From CAYFVU01 sp964594775 (GTDB lineage Bacteria > Spirochaetota > Spirochaetia > DSM-16054 > Sediminispirochaetaceae), in contig CAZQNO010000006.1 in NCBI GenBank assembly GCA_964594775.1, positions 9,049 to 73,048 of the forward strand: 64,000 nt of DNA. The letters are read 5' to 3'. The position numbers were made by a program, and so were the translations under genes. Positions 8,007-15,757 of the stretch are shown piece after piece. How positions within the stretch are numbered: position 1 is the stretch's first letter; every line of letters starts with the position of its first letter. Below the pieces are notes generated by a model. That model was not told where the DNA came from, did not search any database, and saw only the letters and a program-made list of their open reading frames with translations.

Positions 8007-8909
8007 TTACCGCGCTGATGCGGCCTCCGGGGCGCCTATTCGATCGATGATGTTTCGAAGCCTCGTATAGTGCCCCTCTTCGGAGAAGTTGCACATGGGA
8101 AGCCGGAAAATCTCCTCGCACCATCCCCGCATCGACATGGCGGTCTTGATGGGTATGGGATTGGTCTCGATAAAGAGGGCCTTGAAGAACTCCATCAATC
8201 GTTCCTGTTCCGTCGCCGCTTCGGCTTTGCCCTCAAGGGCGCTGTGAACAAACTCCACCATCCGGCGGGGAATAAGATTCGACGCTACCGATACCACTCC
8301 GTCTCCGCCGGCCTGAACAAGCGGATAGGTCATGTTGTCGTCGCCGGAGAGGACGCTGAAGCCTTCATGTCGATTCTCTATGACATCCTTCATCTGGTCA
8401 AGGTTGCCCGATGCCTCTTTTACTCCGACAATAGTGTTGCAGTCGTTCATTAAACGAACGAGGGTGGGAGTCTCCACATTGATTCCGGTTCTTCCCTTTA
8501 TGTTATAGACGAAACAGGGTATAGAGACCGCATCGGCTATCGCCTTGAAGTGGAGATAAAGACCTTTCTGTGTGGGCTTGTTGTAGTAGGGGTTGACCAG
8601 AAGCAGGGCATCTGCACCGGCCTCTTCGGCGTGTTTAGAGAGGCGCACCGCTTCGCTTGTGGCATTGCTCCCCGTTCCGGCGATCACCGGTACTCTGCCG
8701 GCGGCGTACTCGATGGTCAGCTCGATGACCCTGTCGTGCTCATCGTGGCTCAGGGTAGGACTTTCTCCGGTGGTGCCGCAGGGGACCAGTCCGTTGATAC
8801 CGCTGTCGATCTGAAATTCTACGATTCTTCGAAAGGCTTCCTCGTCCACCCCTCCGTCCTTGTGAAAGGGGGTAATAAGGGCCGTGTATACTCCGCGAAA
8901 TTCTCTCAT
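8007..8909 (-). CDS. dapA: 4-hydroxy-tetrahydrodipicolinate synthase
   Basis: A 300-residue TIM-barrel aldolase condensing pyruvate with aspartate semialdehyde, the first committed step to diaminopimelate and lysine. Key residues are GTTGES (45-50), Tyr135 in VYNIKGRTG with Arg140, and the Schiff-base Lys164 in VGVKEASGN. The usual proline of YN.PGRTG is replaced by lysine. ATG 8909 has a strong GGAAGGAG site, so the in-frame extension to 9050 is not needed; it would also run through the promoter at 8940-8968. This gene leads the dapA-dapL-lysA-methyltransferase operon. Confidence 0.93.
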   Translation of the reverse strand: MREFRGVYTALITPFHKDGGVDEEAFRRIVEFQIDSGINGLVPCGTTGESPTLSHDEHDRVIELTIEYAAGRVPVIAGTGSNATSEAVRLSKHAEEAGADALLLVNPYYNKPTQKGLYLHFKAIADAVSIPCFVYNIKGRTGINVETPTLVRLMNDCNTIVGVKEASGNLDQMKDVIENRHEGFSVLSGDDNMTYPLVQAGGDGVVSVASNLIPRRMVEFVHSALEGKAEAATEQERLMEFFKALFIETNPIPIKTAMSMRGWCEEIFRLPMCNFSEEGHYTRLRNIIDRIGAPEAASAR

Positions 8910-8930
8910 GTGTGCAACTCCTTCCTTCAG

Positions 8931-8974
8931 TATATATACATAGTAACGAATTTGTGGTACTATGTCTATATATA
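8931..8974. promoter_or_regulatory. Overlapping divergent promoters within an inverted repeat (dapA / ACT-domain gene)
   Basis: The left arm 8931-8945 and right arm 8958-8974 form an inverted repeat (15 versus 17 bases, two-base insertion) around a 12-base spacer. On the minus strand TAGACA (8963-8968) and TACTAT (8940-8945) are 17 bases apart and face dapA. On the plus strand TATACA (8935-8940) and TACTAT (8958-8963) are also 17 bases apart and face the ACT gene. The two polymerase footprints overlap completely. Confidence 0.6.
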
Positions 8975-9012
8975 AACAACAAGTTTCTATAATAACATAC
9001 TGTGAGGGCGGC

Positions 9013-9681
9013 ATGGAATCTGTAAGCAGCGTGGTAAAACAGCTTCTCAATCGTAAACCCTTCCTCTTCGAGGCCTTCGGCCGGGGTATCCTCAGTTACG
9101 GTAGTTTGGCGGTGGAATTTAAGCCGGTGATCGAAAACGTCCTCGGCAAGGAAATAAAAGACGCGGCTATCGTGATGGCACTGCGGCGATATGCCGAGGA
9201 GGTGAAGGAACGCCGGGAAAACACGGAGGCGCTGAAGGGGAGGATTTCCTGCGAAATTCTGATGAAGACGAACATCTGTGACTTCAATGTGAGGAAAACC
9301 GAACGGCTCCTCGATCGGCTGAAAGAGCTCTATGAGGTGGTGCGTATCGGCCGCGGTGATTTTCTCAACGTGAGCATCGGCAACGAAGAGATCAGCATCG
9401 CCGTGAGCGACAAGTATGAGGAGGAAATCCGCCGTTTTCTCTCCGAAGAGGAGGTCTTAGACCACAAGGACGGCCTCGTGTCGCTGACCATGCTCTTTTC
9501 CGGCGACTTTCTCCAGACTCCCGGCGTCGTGTTTCAGGCCCTGCGGCGATTGGCCTGGGAGCACATCAACGTCTATGAGATAATCTCCACGATGACCGAG
9601 CTCACCGTAGTCATTAGAAAAGACGATTCCACCCGCGGCTACGAGGCACTCCAGGAGTTTATCGAATCACCTATCGTTTAG
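9013..9681 (+). CDS. ACT-domain-like protein of unknown function
   Basis: The 222-residue protein has no enzyme motif that I recognise. Its last 65 residues (LTMLFSGDFLQTPGVVFQAL, then INVYEIISTMTELTVVI) have the beta-alpha-beta pattern and phrasing of the ACT repeats of aspartate kinases, which bind amino acids. The N-terminal half is charged and mostly helical. The frame is open from 8962, but that ATG lies inside the predicted promoter, so ATG 9013 with GAGGGCGG upstream was chosen. Divergence from dapA with overlapping promoters suggests a link to lysine or another amino acid, perhaps as a regulator. That role is inference. Confidence 0.7.
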   Translation: MESVSSVVKQLLNRKPFLFEAFGRGILSYGSLAVEFKPVIENVLGKEIKDAAIVMALRRYAEEVKERRENTEALKGRISCEILMKTNICDFNVRKTERLLDRLKELYEVVRIGRGDFLNVSIGNEEISIAVSDKYEEEIRRFLSEEEVLDHKDGLVSLTMLFSGDFLQTPGVVFQALRRLAWEHINVYEIISTMTELTVVIRKDDSTRGYEALQEFIESPIV

Positions 9682-9826
9682 CGACCCGAATGATGATCTC
9701 CCCGTTCTCATCCGCCTCTTTTAACGGCGCGACGAGGGCCCGCAGTAGCCCCTCGGTCATTTCTTCGACAAATTCGTTGAGGGGTATTTCCTTACCGTCT
9801 ACCGTAATTGTTATTTCGCGTTCCAT
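9671..9826 (-). CDS. Small conserved-looking protein, 51 residues
   Basis: This small gene begins MEREITITVDGKEIPLNEFVEEM and ends IIIRVAKR, giving a beta-strand, helix, beta-strand pattern. A strong TTGGAGGACTT ribosome binding site precedes the ATG at 9824-9826, and its start overlaps the end of the MobB-like gene by 16 bases, so translation is probably coupled. It also overlaps the stop of the convergent ACT gene by 11 bases. I recall similar VNGKEIPLNPFV-type short proteins in anaerobes but cannot name the family. The function is unknown. Confidence 0.65.
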   Translation of the reverse strand: MEREITITVDGKEIPLNEFVEEMTEGLLRALVAPLKEADENGEIIIRVAKR

Positions 9827-10329
9827 AAGTCCTCCAAAAAGCGTATAATTTCTTCCGTTGCTTCGGCTCGAAACAAGGGTTTATCTGATTTTTCAACGAA
9901 CGGGGGCGGAGAGCTGGTTTTTGTGAGCACGTAGGCGGATACCTCATAGGTCTCCCGCTTCGGTCCCTGTGTGCCGCTCATGTTCCCGATGAGTTCGATG
10001 CAGGGGGCACCGGATAGAAAGAAGCCTTCGGATACGAGGTAATCGCAGTCGTAAAAGAAACGGTTGAGATCCTCCGAGTTCAGGGGATTGGAGGTGCGAA
10101 GCAGAGTGGCTTCGGGAGAGACAAGGGCAATGCGCCGTGAACCGGCCCGATTGAAGCGATCGGTATCGCTGTCGGCTCTGTCTGCCGGTAGGGGATGGCT
10201 GGTTTTTTTTATCGTGGCCACGCTCCCTCCCCCGCGGGATAAAGCCGCCACCAAGGCCTCGCTGAGGGTGGTTTTTCCGCTGCCCGACCATCCCACGATG
10301 GAAACCGCCTTGATCGGTAAGATACTCAT
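9811..10329 (-). CDS. MobB-like P-loop GTPase
   Basis: A 172-residue protein of the MobB family, which binds GTP and assists guanine-dinucleotide attachment to molybdopterin. The Walker A motif GWSGSGKTT is at 13-21, followed by the IKKTSH stretch and D.DR.. region (about 41-58) that MobB proteins share, and DYLVSEGFF as the probable Walker B region. No other molybdopterin genes lie in the window, so the cofactor role is inferred from family only. It is divergent from the THEP1-like NTPase with 18 bases between starts, which is too little for separate full promoters outside the coding regions. A 51-residue gene follows with overlap. Confidence 0.82.
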   Translation of the reverse strand: MSILPIKAVSIVGWSGSGKTTLSEALVAALSRGGGSVATIKKTSHPLPADRADSDTDRFNRAGSRRIALVSPEATLLRTSNPLNSEDLNRFFYDCDYLVSEGFFLSGAPCIELIGNMSGTQGPKRETYEVSAYVLTKTSSPPPFVEKSDKPLFRAEATEEIIRFLEDLWNAK

Positions 10330-10347
10330 GAGGAGAGTGTAGCGTAA

Positions 10348-10887
10348 ATGAGGACAATGGTCATCGTTACCGGAGAGCGTAATGGGGGAAAAACAAGTGA
10401 ACTCAAAGGCCTGATAGAAGAGAAACGACTCGAGGGCCTAAGCATCGGGGGTTTTTTTACGGAGGCTATGGAGACGAATGGAGAAAAGACTGCGTATTAC
10501 CTCCGCCGCGTTGAAGCTGAGGAGCGTCTTCTGCTGGCCGAAAGGAGAAACGCAGGGCGGCGCGCCGGGGCTTCGGACGAAACGGCGATACAAGCCGACG
10601 GCGGCACGCCGAAATTCCGTTTTTACGAAGAGGTTTTCGAACGGGCGGCCTCGTGGCTCGAGGAGGACGCGGCTGCGGGAAAAAATATGATATGCATCGA
10701 TGAACTTGGTCCGGTGGAACTGCGGGGTGAGGGACATTGGCCGGCTCTCAACCGGCTCTTGGACTTCTACCGCGGCGAGCTCGCAGTGGTTATCCGCCGA
10801 GGACTCCTCGATTCGTTTCTTTCACGGTTCAAAGGGCGTGGATGGCTCTGCAGGCTAAGACCCGCCGCGTACAGAAACGGAAACTGA
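10348..10887 (+). CDS. THEP1-like nucleoside-triphosphatase
   Basis: The 179-residue P-loop protein has a Walker A variant GERNGGKT (9-16) and a Walker B-like CIDELGPVEL (116-125). This pair is characteristic of the NTPase_1/THEP1 family and the related DUF2478 group, some of which accompany molybdenum genes. A Gly/Arg/Ala-rich low-complexity insertion lies around residues 64-86. The start at 10348 has GAGGAGAG about 11 bases upstream; ATG 10357 is an alternative. Head-to-head placement with the MobB-like gene suggests a shared process, perhaps cofactor or nucleotide handling. This is inference. Confidence 0.75.
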   Translation: MRTMVIVTGERNGGKTSELKGLIEEKRLEGLSIGGFFTEAMETNGEKTAYYLRRVEAEERLLLAERRNAGRRAGASDETAIQADGGTPKFRFYEEVFERAASWLEEDAAAGKNMICIDELGPVELRGEGHWPALNRLLDFYRGELAVVIRRGLLDSFLSRFKGRGWLCRLRPAAYRNGN

Positions 10888-10893
10888 GCGCCG

Positions 10894-11118
10894 CTATCTT
10901 CTGCTCTTCGCCCTCGTTCTGTAAACGAGCCCCACTGCGCTGCAGGCAACTTTTATTTGCTCGTCCATTTTCTTTGGGGCGATGATTTCTACGAGGTTTT
11001 CCGAGGGGCGGATTGTGATACTTTCGATGCCGCTTATGCTCTGCAGAGCGGCTTTCAGGGCACCGGCATTGTTCTCGTTGAGCTTGTCTACCAGGTAGTA
11101 GAAGGTTTTCTGTTTCAT
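10894..11118 (-). CDS. HMA-like small protein without metal-binding cysteines
   Basis: The 74-residue protein begins KQKTFYYLVDKLNENNAGALKAAL and reads as a beta-alpha-beta-beta-alpha-beta fold, like heavy-metal-associated domains (ISGIESITIRPSENLVEIIAP). The CxxC metal motif is absent; the only cysteine is in VACSAVG near the end. ATG 11118 has no Shine-Dalgarno sequence. A near-consensus promoter ends 7 bases upstream of it, so the mRNA is predicted to be leaderless. The gene converges on the NTPase gene with 6 bases between. The function is unknown; a regulatory or adaptor ferredoxin-like domain is possible. Confidence 0.7.
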   Translation of the reverse strand: MKQKTFYYLVDKLNENNAGALKAALQSISGIESITIRPSENLVEIIAPKKMDEQIKVACSAVGLVYRTRAKSRR

Positions 11119-11125
11119 GACAATA

Positions 11126-11154
11126 AATCTACCGCAAGGATGAGAAAGTGTCAA
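11126..11154 (-). promoter_or_regulatory. Sigma70-type promoter placing the start at the ATG (leaderless)
   Basis: On the minus strand TTGACA (11149-11154) and TAGATT (11126-11131) are 17 bases apart. Only seven bases separate the -10 element from the ATG at 11118, so transcription should start at or next to the A of the start codon. Confidence 0.65.
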
Positions 11155-11171
11155 AAAATATCTAAAAAAAG

Positions 11172-11200
11172 TTGAAAAATAGTGGATAATGCATTAGGAT
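11172..11200 (+). promoter_or_regulatory. Probable promoter for the LPP20 lipoprotein cluster
   Basis: TTGAAA (11172-11177) and TAGGAT (11195-11200) are 17 bases apart in an A/T-rich intergenic region, about 38 bases upstream of the ATG at 11238. Confidence 0.45.
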
Positions 11201-11237
11201 TTTCTACTAGATTCAGTATTTTAAAAGGAGAATGAAT

Positions 11238-11828
11238 ATGAAAAAGCGTATTCTATTAATGCTTCTGGCAGTTGTGATTACGGGGATGTTCGTAATTTCT
11301 TGTGCGAGCGCTCCTGAAGCAAAGGCGGAGAAGGAAGAAACGAAGGCGGAAGATCTTCCCGATTTCGTGTTGAATCCCCCCTGGGCGGAGGATGCCCTCT
11401 TCGGTACCGGCAGTTCGAAGATGTCCGACTTCTCGCTGGCACGCAATGCAGCGGCGGCAGAGGCTCGCGCACAGATTGCGACGCAGATCAATGCCGAAGT
11501 AAAGCAGGCGGTTACCAACTACGCTCAGGAGAGCGGAGCCGGTGACGAAACCCAGACCCTCACTTTTGCCGAATCGATTACCCGACAGATTACGAGCGAG
11601 AAAATCCAGGGTGCGCGGATCAAAGAGGTCGCGAAGACCGACGACGGCGCTGTATGGGTGCTGGTCGAGTACCGGAAAAACGCCCTGGCAGGAATCCTCG
11701 ATGACGCCATCGAGAACGCGAAGAGCGACTTTGCCCGCGACGAAGGCGCAGCCTTTGCCGAGTTCAAGGCGGCGGAAGCTCTTGAAAGGATGGAGTTCGA
11801 GGCCGGTGACGGTGCAGCTGCCGAGTAG
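11238..11828 (+). CDS. LPP20-family lipoprotein 1
   Basis: A 196-residue lipoprotein. The signal peptide MKKRILLMLLAVVITGMFVISC ends in a VISC lipobox with the lipidated Cys22. The mature part starts with an acidic/Ala/Lys linker and then PDFVLNPPWAEDALFGTGSSK, the phrase typical of the LPP20/DUF4398-like group (PxWV.nPp....yG.G.g). It is followed by a helical region rich in Ala. The AAGGAG ribosome binding site lies 7 bases before ATG 11238, which excludes the ATG at 11232. It is probably anchored in the inner or outer membrane facing the periplasm. A strong terminator-like hairpin follows. Confidence 0.85.
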   Translation: MKKRILLMLLAVVITGMFVISCASAPEAKAEKEETKAEDLPDFVLNPPWAEDALFGTGSSKMSDFSLARNAAAAEARAQIATQINAEVKQAVTNYAQESGAGDETQTLTFAESITRQITSEKIQGARIKEVAKTDDGAVWVLVEYRKNALAGILDDAIENAKSDFARDEGAAFAEFKAAEALERMEFEAGDGAAAE

Positions 11829-11877
11829 AGAAGGATTTCCTTTTCGACTTACAGCGAATTGCTACTCAGTGAAGAGA

Positions 11878-11908
11878 AGAAAGGCGGTCTTCGGACCGCC
11901 TTTCTCTC
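11878..11908 (+). terminator. Intrinsic terminator-like hairpin
   Basis: A perfect 12-base-pair stem (11878-11889 with 11894-11905) closed by a TTCG tetraloop ends in TTTCTCTC. It should terminate or attenuate transcription after the first lipoprotein gene. The next gene starts 20 bases further on, so partial read-through is likely. Confidence 0.75.
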
Positions 11909-11927
11909 GCAGCGAAGGACTAAACTG

Positions 11928-12842
11928 ATGAATCTACGCAGCAGGCAATTTCGCAGCTTTTCTTATTTTTTTCCGTATCTCTTCTTCGCCGCCGCCGTCG
12001 GTGTGAGTCTCTCCCTCTCTTCCTGCGGGAGCATAACGGCAGCCTCAGCCTCACGCGGAGGGGAAGAAAGCGGCAATGCCGCCGCCGAAAACGCTTTAGA
12101 AGAATCGGTAAAAGAGGAGCGCCTCCCTGCGCAGGAGGTTTCTGAGGAGATCTCGATAAGAAACGAGAATTTCACGGAACTCTTCTACACCCTGCCGAAG
12201 GGCGGCAGGCCGGTTTTTTTGGCTGTAGTCCCGAGGAGGGCCGACAGAAAAGAAGAGTACGAGTTTGCCCTCTGGGAAATAGCCCGGCAGGCGGCGATCT
12301 TTACCCGGGTAGGAGTGCGGGCAAAATTCATTACCGCCCAAACGACCGCCGAGTTTGGACACGACGAAAAGATCGACATCGAGGTAGACAATTCCCTTAC
12401 CGAACGACTGAGAGAGAAGGTCGTAGCTCTTCAGCATCTGCGGGAAGAAAAGCGCACCGTGCTGGTCGGCACGGTGGAGGGCTTATCCGCTCCCCAGTAT
12501 TCCGTCCCCAGGACCATGAAGGGAGATCTTCCCGAGTGGACCCTCAGTCCGCCGGAGATCGAAGGGCATCTCAGCACCGTTGGAACGGCCGAAAAGAGGT
12601 ATTTTCTGCGTGATTCTGTACGCGCCGCCGACAAGGTGGCCATGGCGAATTTGGCTCGCCGCCGCCGGCTGAAGGTGGAGAATCTCAGCGATCAGTACAA
12701 GTCGAACGCCGGGGCCGCCTACAGAGAATTGAACTTAGAAAACACCGAAGCGGTATTGGAGGGCTTTTACATTCTCGCCCGCTGGTACTATCCCGAAGAG
12801 AACCTCTATTACTCGCTGGCAGTCTGCGCGCGGGCCGAATAA
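11928..12842 (+). CDS. LPP20-like lipoprotein 2
   Basis: A 304-residue lipoprotein. The N-terminal signal peptide has a long hydrophobic core and a lipobox LSSC with Cys33, followed by a Ser/Ala/Glu linker. The middle contains LPEWTLSPPEIEGHLSTVGTAEKRYFL (split here as LPEWTLSPPE and GHLSTVGTAEK), the LPP20 signature, and the C-terminal part has conserved-looking aromatic strands (ILARWYYPEENLYYSLAV). ATG 11928 has GAAGGA upstream; the frame continues back to 11859 through the terminator hairpin, which is not coding. The role is unknown; it is likely envelope-located and works with its two paralogous neighbours. Confidence 0.8.
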   Translation: MNLRSRQFRSFSYFFPYLFFAAAVGVSLSLSSCGSITAASASRGGEESGNAAAENALEESVKEERLPAQEVSEEISIRNENFTELFYTLPKGGRPVFLAVVPRRADRKEEYEFALWEIARQAAIFTRVGVRAKFITAQTTAEFGHDEKIDIEVDNSLTERLREKVVALQHLREEKRTVLVGTVEGLSAPQYSVPRTMKGDLPEWTLSPPEIEGHLSTVGTAEKRYFLRDSVRAADKVAMANLARRRRLKVENLSDQYKSNAGAAYRELNLENTEAVLEGFYILARWYYPEENLYYSLAVCARAE

Positions 12843-12869
12843 TTTGCCGAATACTGAGCGGAGGAAACG

Positions 12870-14231
12870 ATGAAACGAAAACTATGGAGAATAGCGAAAC
12901 TGCTTGCCGTTGTCACGGCGGCATGGATGGGGTTCGGCTGTGCAACGATGAAGCCCTGCGATCCGAAACCGCAGTGGATTTCTCAACCGCAAATCGAAGG
13001 GTACTATGTGGGAGTCGGTTCGGCGGATACGGGAAGTGAGGCGGAAGATCGGGCAGTAGCGGAGGCCAGGGCTCGGGCCGATTTGGCATCGAGAATTTCG
13101 GCGACGATTCGCAGCGAGCTGGAAATTGCTACCTCCGAATCGACGGCGGAGGGGGCCTCCCAAGAGGTGAGCGAGCAGGTCACTCAGTCGGTGGAAGCGA
13201 ACCTCCAAGACATCGAAACGGTGGACAGCTACTACTGTCCCCGGGAGGGCTCTTGGATCTATGTCCGTTTGCACAGGGCCCGATGGGCGGAGATCCAGGA
13301 GGAGCGCAGAAAGGAACTGAACGCCCGGCTCGAGGAACTGGTAGAGCCGGTAATAGAGGGAGGGGACGAGGATTTTCTCTTAGAACTCGAGACCCTCCTT
13401 CAAGCGCGGGCCCTCGTCTACGGCTCCACCCTGGGGCCTTCGGCGAAGGGAAAGCTTGCCGGGCAGGAAGGAAATCTCAGCGACATCTTAGGAACCTTTA
13501 TCAATCGCGTGCTCTCCTCACTCACCCTCAATGTGGAAAGGGAGAAGGTTTCGGTGAGTATCGGCGAGGAAGCCGAGCTAAGCGGGCGAATCGAAAGCAG
13601 TCTATTCGAGAGAATCGGTAATGTCGAAATAGTCGTTTTGATGAAGGAAGGGGCCCGTCTCACCACGACACAGAGTGACGAACAGGGGTTTTTCTCCCTC
13701 AAGATCCCCCAGGGTTTTACCGAAGCCGGTGAGAAGCACATGGTGCTCCGTCCCGCATTCCAGGAGTATGAGGGGGAAGGATTGCTGCCGAAGGAAGCCC
13801 TTCCGGCAAAGGAGGTGGTGTTCTCGGTACAGCGTGTTCCCGTAGGGCTTCTCGTTGAAAGCTCCGGCGATGTGCAGGGAATGGATCTGGTCGATCGGGT
13901 GCAATCGCTCTTTTCCGAGAGACAGCTGCCCTTCGAACTGGTGGAGTACCGCCCGGGCGGAGATTCCTCGCAGCTGCTTATCCGTTTTACGGTGGATATA
14001 GAGGATTTCCCCAAAATGGATGCCAATGCTCCCGACATGGCCAGAGCTCGGGCGGTGGTTTCCTTTCAAAGGGCTTCCAATACCCTCTACAGCTACGAAT
14101 CGCACTGGCTGAAGGACGGCGGTCTCGATCCCCGGCAGGCCCATAGACGAGTCACCGACAAGCTTTTCGGTGAATTGGCACAAAACGAGGAGATGTTTTC
14201 TCAGCTCAAGAACGCCGTTGTCAATAGATGA
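12870..14231 (+). CDS. LPP20-like lipoprotein 3 with C-terminal extension
   Basis: A 453-residue lipoprotein with an excellent GGAGGAAACG ribosome binding site. The signal peptide ends at a GFGC lipobox (Cys24). Residues 30-150 form the LPP20 module: PQWISQPQIEGYYVGVGSAD, then a helix with repeated A-EAR-RADLASRIS and later DSYYCPREGSWIYVRL. The rest has a Ser/Leu-rich section and a beta-rich region resembling a peptidase-regulatory-like fold (VEIVVLMKEGARLTTTQSDE then GFFSLKIP), followed by an unrecognised C-terminal domain. Its function is unknown. Its stop overlaps the transporter gene downstream by ATGA. Confidence 0.82.
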   Translation: MKRKLWRIAKLLAVVTAAWMGFGCATMKPCDPKPQWISQPQIEGYYVGVGSADTGSEAEDRAVAEARARADLASRISATIRSELEIATSESTAEGASQEVSEQVTQSVEANLQDIETVDSYYCPREGSWIYVRLHRARWAEIQEERRKELNARLEELVEPVIEGGDEDFLLELETLLQARALVYGSTLGPSAKGKLAGQEGNLSDILGTFINRVLSSLTLNVEREKVSVSIGEEAELSGRIESSLFERIGNVEIVVLMKEGARLTTTQSDEQGFFSLKIPQGFTEAGEKHMVLRPAFQEYEGEGLLPKEALPAKEVVFSVQRVPVGLLVESSGDVQGMDLVDRVQSLFSERQLPFELVEYRPGGDSSQLLIRFTVDIEDFPKMDANAPDMARARAVVSFQRASNTLYSYESHWLKDGGLDPRQAHRRVTDKLFGELAQNEEMFSQLKNAVVNR

Positions 14232-14938
14232 GCAACGAACTCCTCTGGCTTCTCATGCTCCTTGTGAACTTCGGGGCGGTAATTGCCGCCTATCGAATCT
14301 GGGGCAAACTCGGGCTTTTCATCTGGATTCCCGTTTCGGTCATCGTCGCCAACAGCCAGGTGCTTAAGACGGTGGAACTCTTGGGAGTTACCGCAACCCT
14401 CGGCAACATCGTATATGCATCGGGTTTCCTGGTAACCGATATCCTCAGCGAAAACTACGGAAAGCGCGATGCCGCCCGCGCCGTAGGGATAGGCTTCTTT
14501 ACCCTCATTCTCTTTACCGTTTTGATGAATTTGGCCCTCCTCTTCGATCCGGCCCCGAGCGATTTCATCCATGAGAGCATGGCGGCGATCTTCGGCTTTC
14601 TTCCCCGGGTGGCCGCTGCCAGTCTTTTCGCCTATGCGCTATCCCAGCTGCACGATGTGTGGGCTTACAATTTTTGGAAGGCTCGCCGGCCCGGCAAACG
14701 CCGCATCTGGATTCGAAACAATCTCAGTACCATGGTCAGTCAATTGATAGATTCTCTGATTTTTACTTTGATTGCTTTTTGGGGAGTCTTCCCCCGGGAG
14801 GTCCTCATCGAAATATTTCTCACTACCTACATCCTGAAATGGCTGGTAGCGGTTCTGGACACTCCCTTCATCTATCTGGCCCGTCATCTCTACGATACGC
14901 GGAGGATACCTTCTAAGATTGGTTCTCCCGACGGATGA
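14228..14938 (+). CDS. Queuosine precursor transporter (YhhQ/VUT family)
   Basis: The 236-residue membrane protein has about six hydrophobic segments and the VUT-family signature TDILSENYGK (70-79). Family members import preQ0/preQ1 or queuine for tRNA queuosine. The ATG overlaps the stop of the preceding lipoprotein gene (ATGA), so it is in that operon, which seems functionally unrelated. The 3' end overlaps the convergent phosphatase gene by 26 bases. Substrate choice between queuine and its precursors cannot be read from sequence. Confidence 0.88.
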   Translation: MSNELLWLLMLLVNFGAVIAAYRIWGKLGLFIWIPVSVIVANSQVLKTVELLGVTATLGNIVYASGFLVTDILSENYGKRDAARAVGIGFFTLILFTVLMNLALLFDPAPSDFIHESMAAIFGFLPRVAAASLFAYALSQLHDVWAYNFWKARRPGKRRIWIRNNLSTMVSQLIDSLIFTLIAFWGVFPREVLIEIFLTTYILKWLVAVLDTPFIYLARHLYDTRRIPSKIGSPDG

Positions 14939-15725
14939 AATACTCCAGTATCTGTTGTCTGCTTTCGCTCCGCACGGTAAAGATACAGTGGGCCGAACGC
15001 TGTCTGTGTACCAGCGTATCGTAGGAAAGGGGGCTTCCGTCGGGATAGATCATTTCGATCCCATGATGAGTGATGATTCCGTGAGCGGCGGATATGTCCC
15101 AGATATATGCGGGGGTGAGAATAGAGGCCGCCACATCCGGATGTATATAGGCGGCCAATGTGTGGAGCAGCGAACTGCCTATGCTGCGGATCTTTCCCGG
15201 GTATACGGAGAGATCGTAGCGCTTGTGGAGTTTCGAACCGACCATCAGGGAAGATGCCTTCAATCGGTTCTCCTCATTACCCGGATCGGCGCCGATGAGC
15301 TCTTCACTTCCGTCGGGTAGATGGTAGGCAAAGAGTCCTCTTTCGGGGTCCGTTCCCCATATCGGGGCGGCAATAATCCCTCCTGCCGGCCGCAGTTCCC
15401 GATCATGGATCCCCACCGCTACGCACCAGCCGGGCATTCCCTGGCTGTAGGCATCTGTCCCGTCGATGGGGTCTATGGTAAAGGTCCATTCCCTGCCGGC
15501 GCTAAAGGGTTCGGTGTCTTCCTCTGCGATGATGTTCGAATCGGGGAAGGATCGTCGGACCGCATTGGTGAGACTGGTGTTCAGTTCGATGTCCGCCTCG
15601 GTGAGAATAGACCCGTCATGCTTAAGAGCCCTCGTGACTTCCGGCTGCAGCTCTCGTGCCTTTTCGGCCGCTTCGACTACCGCCGTTAAAAGTGTGGCGA
15701 AACCTGTCCGATTAGCATCAGTCAT
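14913..15725 (-). CDS. Inositol monophosphatase family phosphatase
   Basis: A 270-residue member of the Mg-dependent, Li-sensitive phosphatase superfamily (inositol monophosphatase, CysQ, histidinol phosphatase and others). The metal motifs are AEED (67-70), DPIDGTDAY (85-93) and WDISAAHGI (209-217). The family usually has DPLDGT and WD..A, so the active site looks intact. The precise substrate is uncertain; PAP/3'-phosphoadenosine or inositol-1-phosphate are both possible. The downstream end overlaps the transporter gene on the other strand. Confidence 0.85.
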   Translation of the reverse strand: MTDANRTGFATLLTAVVEAAEKARELQPEVTRALKHDGSILTEADIELNTSLTNAVRRSFPDSNIIAEEDTEPFSAGREWTFTIDPIDGTDAYSQGMPGWCVAVGIHDRELRPAGGIIAAPIWGTDPERGLFAYHLPDGSEELIGADPGNEENRLKASSLMVGSKLHKRYDLSVYPGKIRSIGSSLLHTLAAYIHPDVAASILTPAYIWDISAAHGIITHHGIEMIYPDGSPLSYDTLVHRQRSAHCIFTVRSESRQQILEYFIRRENQS

Positions 15726-15757
15726 CGCTAAAGTATACGGAAAACTGCACCGCGGGT

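Noticed and set aside
8910..9050. 47-codon extension of dapA
   Set aside because: It runs through the dapA promoter and operator region; ATG 8909 has a strong ribosome binding site.
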